Shown: positions 17,157 to 26,460 of the stretch, piece after piece
How positions within the stretch are numbered: position 1 is the stretch's first letter
Layout: every line of letters begins with the position of its first letter
Origin: Nostoc sp. TCL26-01
GTDB lineage: Bacteria; Cyanobacteriota; Cyanobacteriia; Cyanobacteriales; Nostocaceae
DNA: 64,000 nt
Assembly: GCF_013393945.1 (NCBI RefSeq)
Contig: NZ_CP040297.1
Location: 3,752,001 to 3,816,000 of the forward strand
Direction of reading: 5' to 3'
Program-made: the position numbers and the translations under genes
The notes under the pieces: model-generated
Database searches by the model: none
What the model saw: only the letters and a program-made list of their open reading frames with translations
What the model was told of the DNA's origin: nothing

Positions 17157-17333
17157 ATCATCTTCAACCAAAGGCTAAATACTTATTAAAAGATAATATA
17201 TAAGCCAAAAATATGCTCAAAATTTTTATTTTAACTAATAGCTTCTTCCCTGACTGAAGCGACACAGAAAATACACACAAATAACACAGCAATGACACAG
17301 TTAGTAGTGCTATGGCAAAGTTAAAGTTCATTA

Positions 17334-17442
17334 GTAGGTTGGGTGGAGCGCAACCCAAGATGGATCTTAACAAACTCAATGTAGATAATGATATTGGATT
17401 GATGTGAGGAAACCCAGTATGGATCTCCAAAACCCAGGTTAA
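17334..17442. repeat. Dispersed GTAGGTTGGGT repeat, decayed copy
   Basis: Shares GTAGGTTGGG, GCAACCCAA, ATGGATCTTA and CAGTATGGATCT/A blocks, in order, with the better-preserved repeat at 29077-29171; its right inverted end is eroded. Confidence 0.6.
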
Positions 17443-17537
17443 AATGCTTATTGACAATAATTCCTAACTCTTGTAGGATACATGACTGTAATTGCCAATA
17501 GTTGGCAAATCCAATTTTGGTGCAGTGGCAGGATTTC

Positions 17538-18533
17538 ATGCCCAATAACTTTACTCTAGATACAAAAGAATTTTTCAGTCGTCGCCAATTGTTGAAACTG
17601 GGATTAGGTAGTGCTGGTGTGGTGGGTGCGGCAATTTTGTGGCAAACCTTGAATGGACACAGTAAGTCAATTGTCAAAGTACCATCGATGGGAATAGATG
17701 CAACTGATCAGGTTGCTAATCCCATGAAGATGCTGAGAGAATTTGATTATGGGACTGTAAAACTAGAAAATGGTCGGACAATTCGAGAATTTGAATTAAC
17801 TGCCGGGACTTCTGTTATTCAGCTTAATACTGCTGTTGCTTATAATATTTGGGATTTGAATGGTCGCATACCGGGGCCGACACTCAGGGCGAAACAGGGC
17901 GATCGCATCCGGGTATTATTTCATAATCAAGCTGGACATTCCCATTCGCTACATTTTCACGGTGTCCATCCAGCAGAGATGGATGGTGTACGTCCTGTGA
18001 GTAATGGTAGCGCCACAATTTATGAATTTGATGCTGAACCTTACGGTGTTCATTTATATCACTGCCATATTGAACCTGTGACTCGTCATATCGCCAAAGG
18101 TTTGTATGGAATGTTTATTATCGATCCGCCGACACCCCGTCCCCCGGCGGATGAGATAGTTTTGGTCATGGGTGGGTATGACATAGACGATAATAGCCAC
18201 AATGACTACTATGCTTTTAACGGCTTGCCGCATCACTATATGCACCATCCGATTCAGATTTACCAAAATCAATTGATTCGGCTATATGTTCTCAACATTA
18301 TTGAGTATGATCCGGCGGTAACATTTCACCTTCATGCCAATTTCTTTGATGTCTATCGTTATGGCATGAGTATGCAGGCTAGCGAGAAAACCGATGTCAT
18401 TACAATGGGGATAGCAGAAAGACATATCCTAGAGTTTGCTTTTCGCTATCCAGGTAAGTATATGTTTCATCCTCATCAAGATGCGATCGCTGAAAATGGT
18501 TGCATGGGACAATTTGAAGTTGTGAGTGGATAA
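17538..18533 (+). CDS. Two-domain multicopper oxidase, Tat-like export
   Basis: 331 aa from the ATG at 17538. N-terminal SRRQLLKLGLG at 14-24 followed by a hydrophobic stretch is a twin-arginine signal. Cupredoxin domain 1 holds HSLHFHG (H139, H141) and HLYHCH (H175, C176, H177) with H184 and M192, a type 1 copper set. Domain 2 has HLH (264-266) and HPH (311-313) but no Cys, so only trinuclear-centre type ligands. Total size and one type 1 site fit two-domain MCO / nitrite-reductase-like enzymes. Substrate unknown; neighbours (cbtB and a membrane operon) suggest a metal or respiratory role at the outer face. Confidence 0.9.
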   Translation: MPNNFTLDTKEFFSRRQLLKLGLGSAGVVGAAILWQTLNGHSKSIVKVPSMGIDATDQVANPMKMLREFDYGTVKLENGRTIREFELTAGTSVIQLNTAVAYNIWDLNGRIPGPTLRAKQGDRIRVLFHNQAGHSHSLHFHGVHPAEMDGVRPVSNGSATIYEFDAEPYGVHLYHCHIEPVTRHIAKGLYGMFIIDPPTPRPPADEIVLVMGGYDIDDNSHNDYYAFNGLPHHYMHHPIQIYQNQLIRLYVLNIIEYDPAVTFHLHANFFDVYRYGMSMQASEKTDVITMGIAERHILEFAFRYPGKYMFHPHQDAIAENGCMGQFEVVSG

Positions 18534-19038
18534 AATTTTTGATTCTACTCGAAAACTCAACTAATCATGTGCCGAATTGGCAGAATTATCAAATCATCAA
18601 CTGAGTTTTTATCTATTACCAAATATCCCTACAATAATTTCTGATTTAGTAAAGTTTATAATTTACTATTAAGTATAAAATTTTTGTAAACTTCCTTGAC
18701 CTTTGATTAGGTAGTTATTATGCTTATGACTTAAATCATCAAGGCAATTGATTTAGACAAATAACTTGATGAGATGACAAAGCCAGTGTAAGCTAGCCAG
18801 ATAACAACCAACCAGGGCTGATTCTTTGCGATTACCAAAAAACAGAAAAGCGACGTAAAGATTAACTGTAATGTCGTGATTAATTTCTTTGAAATCAGAA
18901 TTTAGCAGCCAGAATCCAAAATTTTGTGTAATTTTTGAATGTATTTTGCTGCCTACAGAAAGGCGAATACCTCAAACTATCTGCTGCATATATTCTTTTT
19001 CTAGTTGACAAATACCAACACTTACAAAGAAAGTACCT
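18534..19038. other. 505-bp gap between oxidase and membrane operon
   Basis: No gene seen on either strand. A possible promoter TTGACC-17-TATGCT (18696-18724) and an ATCAA-5-TTGAT inverted repeat (18738-18752) lie here, about 290 bp before the next start, which would give the operon a long leader. Confidence 0.4.
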
Positions 19039-19662
19039 ATGGTGCAAGATTCTCATACAGATTCAGTTTCGAGGGATTTACCTACACAATTAGATATTGC
19101 TAGAACCTGTATTTATGGATTGAGCATTCTATCAGTAGGGTTATTTTTATTCTTACCATTTATCAACTTATTGCATCCTAGCCCTTGGCAACGCTGGATG
19201 GGGACAATTCATGGTTGTGGTTCACTGCTGGCGACAATAGTTGCAGTTTACGCTGGACATTTAGCGTTTCCTTTACTCAGAGGCGTGGGTAAAATCTTGC
19301 CGCAGATGCGAACCTTAACTTTTTGGGCAAGTTTACTGGCATTTTTAGCAATTGCTTCTGGTAACTGGGCTTACATGAGATATCGTGCTGGTGCAGAATT
19401 TGGTTCAGCACGGGCTTGGATTAAAGCAAACACTCCTTTGGTGCATTTTATCTTCATGGAATATCACGAATTTAGTGTGCTATTCACTTTGCCTTTAGGA
19501 GTAGCTTGTACTTGGATTTTGTGGCAATACGGCGATGCTATTTTGGAGAAACAAAACAGATCGGTTTTAGCAGTTACCTGCATTGGATTAATGGCAATGA
19601 TGTTCTTTGCTATGGGTGGCTTAGTAACTGGACTTGGTATCGCCAAAATCCATGCTTTGTAA
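19039..19662 (+). CDS. Five-helix membrane protein with paired histidines
   Basis: 207 aa, not recognised as a named family. Five membrane helices at about 26-46, 57-80, 92-110, 135-158 and 178-200. Histidines sit within helices 2 (H58, H74) and 4 (H136, H143, in HFIFMEYHEF), a spacing that could ligate b-type haem or metal. First gene of a three-gene operon (next start 24 bp on). Proximity to a multicopper oxidase suggests an electron-transfer or metal-handling membrane complex; this is inference. Confidence 0.75.
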   Translation: MVQDSHTDSVSRDLPTQLDIARTCIYGLSILSVGLFLFLPFINLLHPSPWQRWMGTIHGCGSLLATIVAVYAGHLAFPLLRGVGKILPQMRTLTFWASLLAFLAIASGNWAYMRYRAGAEFGSARAWIKANTPLVHFIFMEYHEFSVLFTLPLGVACTWILWQYGDAILEKQNRSVLAVTCIGLMAMMFFAMGGLVTGLGIAKIHAL

Positions 19663-19686
19663 TTTATTTTCAACTAAGTGTGAGCT

Positions 19687-20160
19687 ATGAGTAAAGAATT
19701 ATTCCGCAGAGATGATACAGAATCAGCAGCTATGTACAGTTTTCTGTGGCAACGTTTAAGATTATTTCCTCAGAGTTTAGCAGAGGGTTCCCATCATCCC
19801 CCCAATGTTTCTGGGCCAGCAGCAGCAGCATTAATTAGTGCGGGAATAGGCTGTTTGATAATGATGGTGACTCAGCATTTAGTCAGTGTCACCCCAGAAA
19901 TAGAAAAAATTGTTTGGGATATTGGTAGTTGGATACCAGGAAGCCATAATGCCAACAAACTATATGGTGAAATTGGTAGCTATAGTGGCAAAGAAACTAT
20001 CTTATTGATTAGCTGGTTAGTCAGTTGGGTAGTTCTTCATTATTTGTGGCGAAACCGAAATATCAAAGTTCAAACAATGTTCTTTTGGATATTTGTCTTA
20101 TTTATTGCCGCAACTGTGATGAGTTGGCATCCGCTATTTTCCTATCTTCCTTTGATGTAA
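19687..20160 (+). CDS. Membrane protein of the oxidase-linked operon
   Basis: 157 aa, unrecognised. Three membrane helices: about 45-65 (GPAAAALISAGIGCLIMMV), 104-120 and 130-150, with a lumenal loop between the first two containing GSWIPGSHNANKLYGEIGSYSGKE. Histidines at HHPP, near H64 (TQHLV) and in MSWHPLF. Starts 24 bp after the five-helix gene and is followed 15 bp on by a one-helix peptide, so the three are probably subunits of one complex. Confidence 0.7.
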   Translation: MSKELFRRDDTESAAMYSFLWQRLRLFPQSLAEGSHHPPNVSGPAAAALISAGIGCLIMMVTQHLVSVTPEIEKIVWDIGSWIPGSHNANKLYGEIGSYSGKETILLISWLVSWVVLHYLWRNRNIKVQTMFFWIFVLFIAATVMSWHPLFSYLPLM

Positions 20161-20175
20161 ATATTACAAAAAACA

Positions 20176-20379
20176 ATGCAAGTTCAAAAGTCTACTAAAA
20201 TAGCAGCCAAGCAAACCGACAAATATGTTTTAGCTTTAGTAAGTGTTTTGACACTATTTGCCGTTTCATTTGTGACGGCTATTTTCAGAGTCAGTCAAAG
20301 CTCAAAATATGATGGTTTGCACCTTAATTCTTGGTCTTTGGGAGGCCAACAGCAACAAAAATTAGGGAATTCTAGATAA
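20176..20379 (+). CDS. Single-helix membrane peptide of the same operon
   Basis: 67 aa with a basic N-terminus and one membrane helix (VLALVSVLTLFAVSFVTAIF, about 19-38), then a polar tail. Last gene of the three-gene unit, ending 4 bp before a 29-bp palindrome. Likely an accessory subunit; no family recognised. Confidence 0.65.
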   Translation: MQVQKSTKIAAKQTDKYVLALVSVLTLFAVSFVTAIFRVSQSSKYDGLHLNSWSLGGQQQQKLGNSR

Positions 20380-20382
20380 CAA

Positions 20383-20411
20383 GTAGAGACGTTGCAGTGC
20401 AACGTCTCTAC
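20383..20411. repeat. 29-bp palindrome (GTAGAGACGTTGCA arms), copy 1
   Basis: Two perfect 14-bp arms, GTAGAGACGTTGCA and its complement, around one G. It lies between convergent genes (membrane operon and proA), where the hairpin could act as a bidirectional terminator. Further copies at 26683 and 37776. Confidence 0.85.
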
Positions 20412-20426
20412 AAGGATTTCGGGCAA

Positions 20427-21728
20427 CTACAAATCTCGATGGGTAAAAGGCTTGGCATCTGCACCCGTGTAAGTGGCAACGATATGTCCTGCACCTGTCA
20501 TTTGATATTTGTATGTTACTAGTCCTTCTAAACCAACAGGGCCACGGGGCGGCATTTGCTGAGTACTAATTCCTACTTCTGCACCAAAGCCGTAACGGAA
20601 ACCATCAGCAAAGCGTGTCGAACAGTTGTGAAAGACACCAGCTGAGTTGACTAAACCAAAGAAAGTTTCTACAGTTGCTAAATCTTCAGTGACGATCGCA
20701 TCAGTATGACGAGAACCATATTGATTGATATGAGCGATCGCTTGATCTACAGATTCGACAATTTTAATTGCCAAGATCAGATCGCTATATTCGGTCTCCC
20801 AGTCGAGTGCTGTGACAGGTGCAATCTCCGGTAAAATTTCTAAGGTGCGTTCGTCGCCTCTCAACTCTACATCCACTGCTTGTAAAGCTTGTGCCACTTG
20901 GGGTAAAAATTCTGGGGCAACTGCTTGGTGAACTAAGAGAGTTTCAATCGCATTACAAGCAGCCGGATATTGTACTTTGGCATCTACTGTCACTGTAACG
21001 GCTTTGCTGATATCAGCAGCCTGATCTATATATACATGACAAATACCATCAGCATGACCTAAAACGGGAATGCGGGTATTCTCTTGGACAAACCTGACAA
21101 ACGAGTTAGAACCTCTGGGAATAATTAAATCTACATATTTATCTAACTTTAAAAGTTCTAAAGTTTCTGCTCTCGTTGTGAGTAACTGGACTACATCAGG
21201 GTTGACATCTGTGGTTGATAACCCTGTTTTCACAGCTTGAGCGATCGCTTCACAAGAGCGTACTGCTTCCTTACCACATTTGAGAATAACACCATTACCC
21301 GACTTAATTGCCAAAGAGATAATTTGAATTGCTGCTTCGGGGCGGGCTTCAAAAATGATTCCCAACACTCCCAAAGGACAGGTAATGCGTTTGAGAACCA
21401 AACCTGTATCAAGTTCACGGTGCAGTTGTACTTGTCCGATGGGATCTGCCAGTTTACCAACATCCCGCACCCCAGCGATCGCATCTCTTAATTTATGTTC
21501 ATCTAACTGCAAACGTTTGTACAGAGGTTTAGCGATGCCTGCCGCCGTAGCAGCTGTACAATCAGCTATATTCGCTGCTAGAATTTCTGCCTTTGCTGAT
21601 TCTAAAGCACTAGCGATCGCGTCCAGAGCTTGATTGCGTGCTTCTGTAGACAATAATGCGAGTAAACTTGCAGCTTGGCGAGTTTGTTGAGCGATCGGAT
21701 TGAGAGAAGTAACTTGAAAAATAGTCAT
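20427..21728 (-). CDS. proA: Gamma-glutamyl phosphate reductase
   Basis: Second step of proline synthesis: NADPH reduction of gamma-glutamyl phosphate to glutamate semialdehyde. 433 aa, full length. Visible family segments: CPLGVLGIIFEARPEAAIQI, IIPRGSNSFVRFVQ, HADGICHVYID, the catalytic Cys region VQYPAACNAIETLLVH and the C-terminal RGPVGLEGLVTYKY. proB lies in this window about 30 kb away at 51480, same strand, so the two are not an operon here. Confidence 0.97.
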   Translation of the reverse strand: MTIFQVTSLNPIAQQTRQAASLLALLSTEARNQALDAIASALESAKAEILAANIADCTAATAAGIAKPLYKRLQLDEHKLRDAIAGVRDVGKLADPIGQVQLHRELDTGLVLKRITCPLGVLGIIFEARPEAAIQIISLAIKSGNGVILKCGKEAVRSCEAIAQAVKTGLSTTDVNPDVVQLLTTRAETLELLKLDKYVDLIIPRGSNSFVRFVQENTRIPVLGHADGICHVYIDQAADISKAVTVTVDAKVQYPAACNAIETLLVHQAVAPEFLPQVAQALQAVDVELRGDERTLEILPEIAPVTALDWETEYSDLILAIKIVESVDQAIAHINQYGSRHTDAIVTEDLATVETFFGLVNSAGVFHNCSTRFADGFRYGFGAEVGISTQQMPPRGPVGLEGLVTYKYQMTGAGHIVATYTGADAKPFTHRDL

Positions 21729-21974
21729 GATTAAATGGAACTTTTAGCAATAACACAAATATTTAGCTTTTTCCCATCCTACCAATCTTCCGGACTGACG
21801 CAACGAGACGATTGGCACAACTAAGCTAGAAGACTGTTTACGTGGGCTGCATTAAGTAAGTTTGTTAAGTTGTGCCGTTGTCATTCCAGCAGTTTACAGA
21901 AAAACTAGATACCCTTGACAAACAAGTACAAAGGTATCAAGCTAATTTTTTCAGAACTTAAATGCTTTAAATGT

Positions 21975-23219
21975 ATGGTACTAAGAGAACAACCTATTGC
22001 TATCGATTTGTTTGCCGGGGCAGGAGGCTTTGGTTTAGGTTTTGAAATGGCAGGCTTCTCTGTACCTTTATCCGTTGAAATCGATGCGTGGGCTTGTGAT
22101 ACACTACGCTACAATCGCCCTCATTCAACAGTTATTCAAAATGATATCCGCAACTTTAGTACAGAACATGACGTTAAGGATATTTGCATTTTTAAACCTG
22201 ATATTATAATTGGTGGGCCTCCATGCCAAGGATTTAGTATTGCTGGGCCAGCCCAAAAAGATCCTAAAGACCCTAGAAATAGTTTATTCATCAACTTTGC
22301 ACAATGGATAAAATTTCTTGAACCTAAAGCGTTTGTAATGGAAAACGTAAAAGGGTTGCTATCCAGAAAAAATGCTGAAGGTTTTAAAGTTATAGATATT
22401 ATTAAGAAAACATTTGCAGAACTTGGTTATTTTGTCGAAGTATGGGTTTTAAATGCTGCGGAATATGGTGTTCCACAAATTAGGGAACGTGTCTTTATTG
22501 TTGCCAATAAAAAAGGTGAAGAACTCGGTATTCCTAAAAAAACACATTCTCTGCAATTTTTAAATTTCCATAGGTCTCAATTATCAATATTTGATGATAC
22601 GAGTATTATACCTGCACTAACTTTGTGGGACGCAATATCAGACTTACCAGAACTTAATGCGCGTGAAGGAAGTGAAGAGCAACCCTATTATTTAAAACCT
22701 CAAAATACTTATCAGGCTTGGGCTAGAAATAGTAGTACTACACTTTATAATCATGTGGCAATGGAACATTCTGACCGTTTAGTAGAACGTTTCCGGCATA
22801 TAAAATGGGGTGAATCCAGTTCCGATGTACCTAAAGAACATGGAGCTAGACGACGTAGTGGTAATGGTGAATTATCAGACAAATCTTATGATCAGAATAA
22901 TCGCCGTTTAAATCCTGATAAACCGTCTCACACTATTGCGGCTTCATTCTATGCTAATTTTATCCATCCTTTTCAACATCGAAACTTAACAGCTCGTGAA
23001 GGAGCTAGAATTCAAGCATTCCCAGATAACTATAGATTTTTTGGCAAAAAAACTGTCGTATCTCATAAATTATTGCATCGAGAAGAAAGATTTGATGAAA
23101 AATTTCTTTGTCAATATAATCAAATCGGTAATGCTGTGCCGCCTCTTCTCGCTAAAGTAATTGCACATCATCTTCAAGAGAAATTAGAGTTATGCCAACA
23201 ACTGATAGAAATCCTCTAG
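21975..23219 (+). CDS. DNA (cytosine-5) methyltransferase
   Basis: 414 aa. C5-methyltransferase motifs in order: I DLFAGAGGFGLGFE, IV GGPPCQGFS with the catalytic Cys, VI MENVKG, VIII QIRERVFIV, IX RRLNPDKPSHTI, X QIGNAVPPLLAKVIA. The ATG at 21975 fits motif I placement; an in-frame TTG at 21915 would add 20 unneeded residues. Overlaps the following restriction-enzyme gene by 28 bp, so it is the modification half of a type II system. Confidence 0.95.
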   Translation: MVLREQPIAIDLFAGAGGFGLGFEMAGFSVPLSVEIDAWACDTLRYNRPHSTVIQNDIRNFSTEHDVKDICIFKPDIIIGGPPCQGFSIAGPAQKDPKDPRNSLFINFAQWIKFLEPKAFVMENVKGLLSRKNAEGFKVIDIIKKTFAELGYFVEVWVLNAAEYGVPQIRERVFIVANKKGEELGIPKKTHSLQFLNFHRSQLSIFDDTSIIPALTLWDAISDLPELNAREGSEEQPYYLKPQNTYQAWARNSSTTLYNHVAMEHSDRLVERFRHIKWGESSSDVPKEHGARRRSGNGELSDKSYDQNNRRLNPDKPSHTIAASFYANFIHPFQHRNLTAREGARIQAFPDNYRFFGKKTVVSHKLLHREERFDEKFLCQYNQIGNAVPPLLAKVIAHHLQEKLELCQQLIEIL

Positions 23220-24169
23220 TTCATGGTTCAAATCTTGAACAAAAAGAGAATCATCGTACAAAATACAGAGATCCTGAAAGCCGAAATTTCCTTAAAGAAA
23301 TCAGAACTGAATATGACAAATGGCATAAAGCAAATCTGAATCTGATTGGGCCAAAATCAGAAATTACTGACCAAGATGATTTAATTCTTACTCAAAGAGT
23401 GGAACTTCTCACTACATATAAAGATTTTTTAGATCAGCAGCATTATGCAGAAAAATTTGATTCAAGATCCAACCTTCACTCTAGTGTTTTAGAAGAATTT
23501 CTTTATTATTTATTTAAAGATTTAGTACAAGATTTTGGGCAGAACGCTCTTATTGGTAAGTCACACACGTTCAAAGATATTTTCTTCGTACCACCAAAAT
23601 ATTCGGAAATGCTCAAACGACCTTATGCGCGAATTGAGAGAAAAGATCATGATTTTGTAATTGGTGCAACTATTCAAGCATCATTTGAAGCAGCGCCTCC
23701 TCCAGAACAAGATAATACTCCTGGTGAAGTGCTGACAATTTTCAAGGAAGAGCCTGATACATATTCTGAAGTAACAGTCACAGGTAATATTGAGACGCAT
23801 ATTTTTGATATTCCAGTTGTTGCCATCGAATGTAAAACATATTTAGATAAAACCATGCTTGAGGGATCTTCACGCGCAGCAGAGGATTTAAAAGCGAGAA
23901 ATCCTAATAGTTTATACCTTGTGGTTATGGAATGGATAAAACTGACCAATGATGTAAATTTACGAAAATATAAAGTTGATCAAATTTATGTACTACGTCA
24001 GCAAAAAAATACTGATAGAGAGTTTAGGTATGAATCAACCTACATAAAAAATTCAATTAATCCAACGGTAGTACAACATCTTTTCCAGAAAGTGCGTAAC
24101 CATTTAATAAAGGATTGGGCTGGTGGTATTGAGTCTGGTATACAGCGTGGATGGTTAATTGATGAATAA
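23192..24169 (+). CDS. Bpu10I-like type II restriction endonuclease
   Basis: 325 aa, matching by eye the Bpu10I restriction-enzyme family. Nuclease core: RKDHDFVIGA (about 153-162) supplies the Asp and VVAIECKTYLDKTM (about 210-223) the ExK, followed by the family-typical GSSRAAEDLKARNP and LYLVVMEWIKLT. Translationally coupled to the C5-methyltransferase by a 28-bp overlap. Recognition site cannot be read from sequence. Confidence 0.85.
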   Translation: MPTTDRNPLVHGSNLEQKENHRTKYRDPESRNFLKEIRTEYDKWHKANLNLIGPKSEITDQDDLILTQRVELLTTYKDFLDQQHYAEKFDSRSNLHSSVLEEFLYYLFKDLVQDFGQNALIGKSHTFKDIFFVPPKYSEMLKRPYARIERKDHDFVIGATIQASFEAAPPPEQDNTPGEVLTIFKEEPDTYSEVTVTGNIETHIFDIPVVAIECKTYLDKTMLEGSSRAAEDLKARNPNSLYLVVMEWIKLTNDVNLRKYKVDQIYVLRQQKNTDREFRYESTYIKNSINPTVVQHLFQKVRNHLIKDWAGGIESGIQRGWLIDE

Positions 24170-24436
24170 ATCATGCTTGTTTTTAAATTTAATTATATTT
24201 AAGAGTATAAAAAGATAGGTATAAGTGCAAAAATGTAAGTAACTATCCTAGTTGAAATTTGTGAGACCATCTATTCATGTTAAATATCGTTTTGAATTGA
24301 TTGGCAATGTAGTTCGTTTATGCTACTTCTTGAAGTGCAGAATGTGGGTTACGAATTACGGATTGGTATTATATCTTCCACTATCCCTTAGACTAGAGGC
24401 AGCAACCTTGTTCAGACTGGTCGAGGAAAGTGGAAA

Positions 24437-25837
24437 GTGACAGAGACGAACAATTTAAACTCTACCCTTCAGGATGTGTCACGTAGGGAATTGCGGGATT
24501 TAGTGAGGACTCAACTGCGAATGCTTTTAGAAGCAGCAGATTTGCAGGGGGCCAAAGCTATTCTTGTACCTGTGCAGCCTGCGGATATTGCCGAAGCGAT
24601 TGAAGGTTTACCGGAAGCAATGCACGCTTTGGCTTTTCGCTTACTTTCTAAGGATGAGGCCATAGAAGTTTATGAATATCTCGACTACAGTGTGCAAGAG
24701 AGATTAATTGAAGAACTCAAAAGTCAAGAAGTCCGGGATATTGTTGATCAAATGTCGTCGGATGATCGAGCGAGATTATTTGATGAATTGCCAGCAAAGG
24801 TAGTTAATCACCTCCTAGAGCAACTTAGTCCCGCAGAACGCCAAGCCACAGCGCTGATGCTGGGTTATGAAGCCGATACAGCCGGGCGGATTATGACTTT
24901 GGAGTTTATTGCCCTCAAAGAGAATTTTACTGTAGCTCAAGCCTTAGAACGCATCCGCAGCCTAGCTAATGCTAGTGAAATCATTTATTACTTATATGTT
25001 ACTGATCAGGCCAGGCGTTTAACGGGGATTGTCTCTTTACGGGAGTTAGTCACATCCCAGCCAGAACAAATCATTGGTGATGTGATGACTCGTGATGTGA
25101 TTTTTGTCAACACAGATACCCATCAAGAAGAAGTAGCGAGATTGATTCAACGGTATGATTTTTTAGCTGTACCTGTGGTTGATAGACAACAGCTGTTAGT
25201 AGGAATTGTCACGGTCGATGATGTGATTGATATTCTCCAAGAAGAAACCACCAAGGATATTTACGCTTTGGGTGGTGGTGTGCAGTCTAGCGGTGACAAT
25301 TATTTTCAGATGGGTTTACTAGAAGTGGCACGCAAACGGGTATTGTGGTTATTTGTTTTACTGATCACCAACACCGTTACAGGCACAATTATTAAATCTC
25401 AAGAAGATATCTTGACAAAAGTTGTCACACTAACAGCATTTATTCCCTTACTAACTGGTACTGGTGGTAACGTCGGCGCTCAATCTTCTACTGTGGTAAT
25501 TAGGGGGATGAACACCGAAGAAATTCGCTCCCTGGGCAGTTTGCAAGTAATTGGTAGAGAGGCGATCGCTGGTGCATTATTAGGAGGTATGCTGGGATCT
25601 ATCGCTACGGTCTGGGCTTATTTTCTCCAAGGTCGCATAGAAGTAGCGATCGCTGTTGGGACTAGTTTGATAGCTATCTCTGTTTTAGCTTCCATATCCG
25701 GTTCCGCATTGCCATTTCTGTTTCGCTTTCTGAAACTAGATCCAGCATTAATGTCAGCACCGTTTATCACTACAGCAGTTGACGTACTCGGCGTTCTCAT
25801 CTACTTCAATTTAGCTAGAGTAATTTTACAGTTATAG
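24437..25837 (+). CDS. mgtE: Magnesium transporter MgtE
   Basis: 466 aa Mg2+ channel. N-terminal MgtE_N superhelix (about 20-135), two CBS domains (about 140-265; DVMTRDVIFVNTD, DVIDILQEE), a connecting helix and five membrane helices with the pore signature region LTAFIPLLTGTGGNVGAQSSTVVIRGM. GTG start at 24437 with GAGGAAAG upstream. Regulation is expected through cytosolic Mg binding to the N and CBS domains. Monocistronic. Confidence 0.96.
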   Translation: MTETNNLNSTLQDVSRRELRDLVRTQLRMLLEAADLQGAKAILVPVQPADIAEAIEGLPEAMHALAFRLLSKDEAIEVYEYLDYSVQERLIEELKSQEVRDIVDQMSSDDRARLFDELPAKVVNHLLEQLSPAERQATALMLGYEADTAGRIMTLEFIALKENFTVAQALERIRSLANASEIIYYLYVTDQARRLTGIVSLRELVTSQPEQIIGDVMTRDVIFVNTDTHQEEVARLIQRYDFLAVPVVDRQQLLVGIVTVDDVIDILQEETTKDIYALGGGVQSSGDNYFQMGLLEVARKRVLWLFVLLITNTVTGTIIKSQEDILTKVVTLTAFIPLLTGTGGNVGAQSSTVVIRGMNTEEIRSLGSLQVIGREAIAGALLGGMLGSIATVWAYFLQGRIEVAIAVGTSLIAISVLASISGSALPFLFRFLKLDPALMSAPFITTAVDVLGVLIYFNLARVILQL

Positions 25838-25850
25838 GACTATAGGACTA

Positions 25851-25925
25851 GTGTTTGATTATTGAAAAATGAAAAAACTCAATACAAGTCGATGAACTTC
25901 TTAACCCATTACCTATTACCTAACC
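25851..25925. repeat. 75-bp dispersed repeat with TTACCTA units, copy 1
   Basis: TTTGATTATTGAAAAA, ACTCAATACAAGT.GATGAA.TTCTTA and TTACCTATTACC blocks recur in the same order at 61240-61320. Confidence 0.7.
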
Positions 25926-26182
25926 TACAATTCTGATGCGGTATCAGGGGCAATAATCTCGCCGCTTCCCAAGTTCAATATTAAATCTTGATCAGTGATT
26001 AGTTCGCTGAGTTCTTTAACTTGCAAGTTCATTTGTTCACAAGCTTGTTTGAGTTGCCGTGCAAATGTATTGAGATCATTCCCGTAACCACATTGATAAG
26101 CAGCAACCTCAATTCCCTGCTTGGCATTTGCCCTTGCACAATCTACTAATTCTGTACCATGTAATTGTTTTGGGGATGCCAT
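25925..26182 (-). CDS. Conserved-looking small protein, function unknown
   Basis: 85 aa, cytosolic, not recognised. Contains three cysteines (DCARANAK, YQCGYGND, QACEQMN) and a helical middle, ending in an acidic tail. Possibly a small metal-binding or regulatory protein; the Cys spacing does not match a known finger. Codon use matches neighbouring genes and a clean ATG is present, so it is probably real. Confidence 0.6.
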   Translation of the reverse strand: MASPKQLHGTELVDCARANAKQGIEVAAYQCGYGNDLNTFARQLKQACEQMNLQVKELSELITDQDLILNLGSGEIIAPDTASEL

Positions 26183-26301
26183 AAAGTGTTTTTAATTTCC
26201 TATTTAAATGTTCAACGTTATCTAGGTTAGCAATCGTTCTTGGGGAAATCATCTCTCTGTTGGTAGACATAACAGCAGAAAATCAAATACCTAACTGATT
26301 A

Positions 26302-26385
26302 AATCAGTTATCAGTTATCAGTGAAGAGTCCTAACGGCGTATGGTGGGGGATTTAAATCAGTTATCAGTTATCAGTTATCAGTTA
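26302..26385. repeat. Heptamer repeats (TCAGTTA)
   Basis: Two runs of the TCAGTTA unit, 26302-26322 and 26358-26385, separated by unique DNA. Confidence 0.85.
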
Positions 26386-26460
26386 ACGCTGATTCAATGA
26401 TCTTGACTGATAACTGTTCACTGTTAAAGTGGGGGACTTAAACCCAATATACATATAAAC

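Larger units (their letters stand above)
17015..17537. other. Divergent control region between cbtB and multicopper oxidase
   Basis: 523 bp without a credible gene. It contains an inverted repeat TTGATA-7-TATCAA at 17138-17156, 124 bp upstream of cbtB, and a copy of the GTAGGTTGGGT-type repeat from 17334. I see no cobalamin riboswitch boxes despite the CbtB association. Confidence 0.6.

Noticed and set aside
17015..17170. Cobalamin riboswitch upstream of cbtB
   Set aside because: Looked for because CbtB genes often have one, but no B12-box-like conserved block is visible on the minus strand.
24252..24440. 62-aa ORF before mgtE
   Set aside because: Composition and the lack of a ribosome site suggest chance; it runs into the mgtE start.
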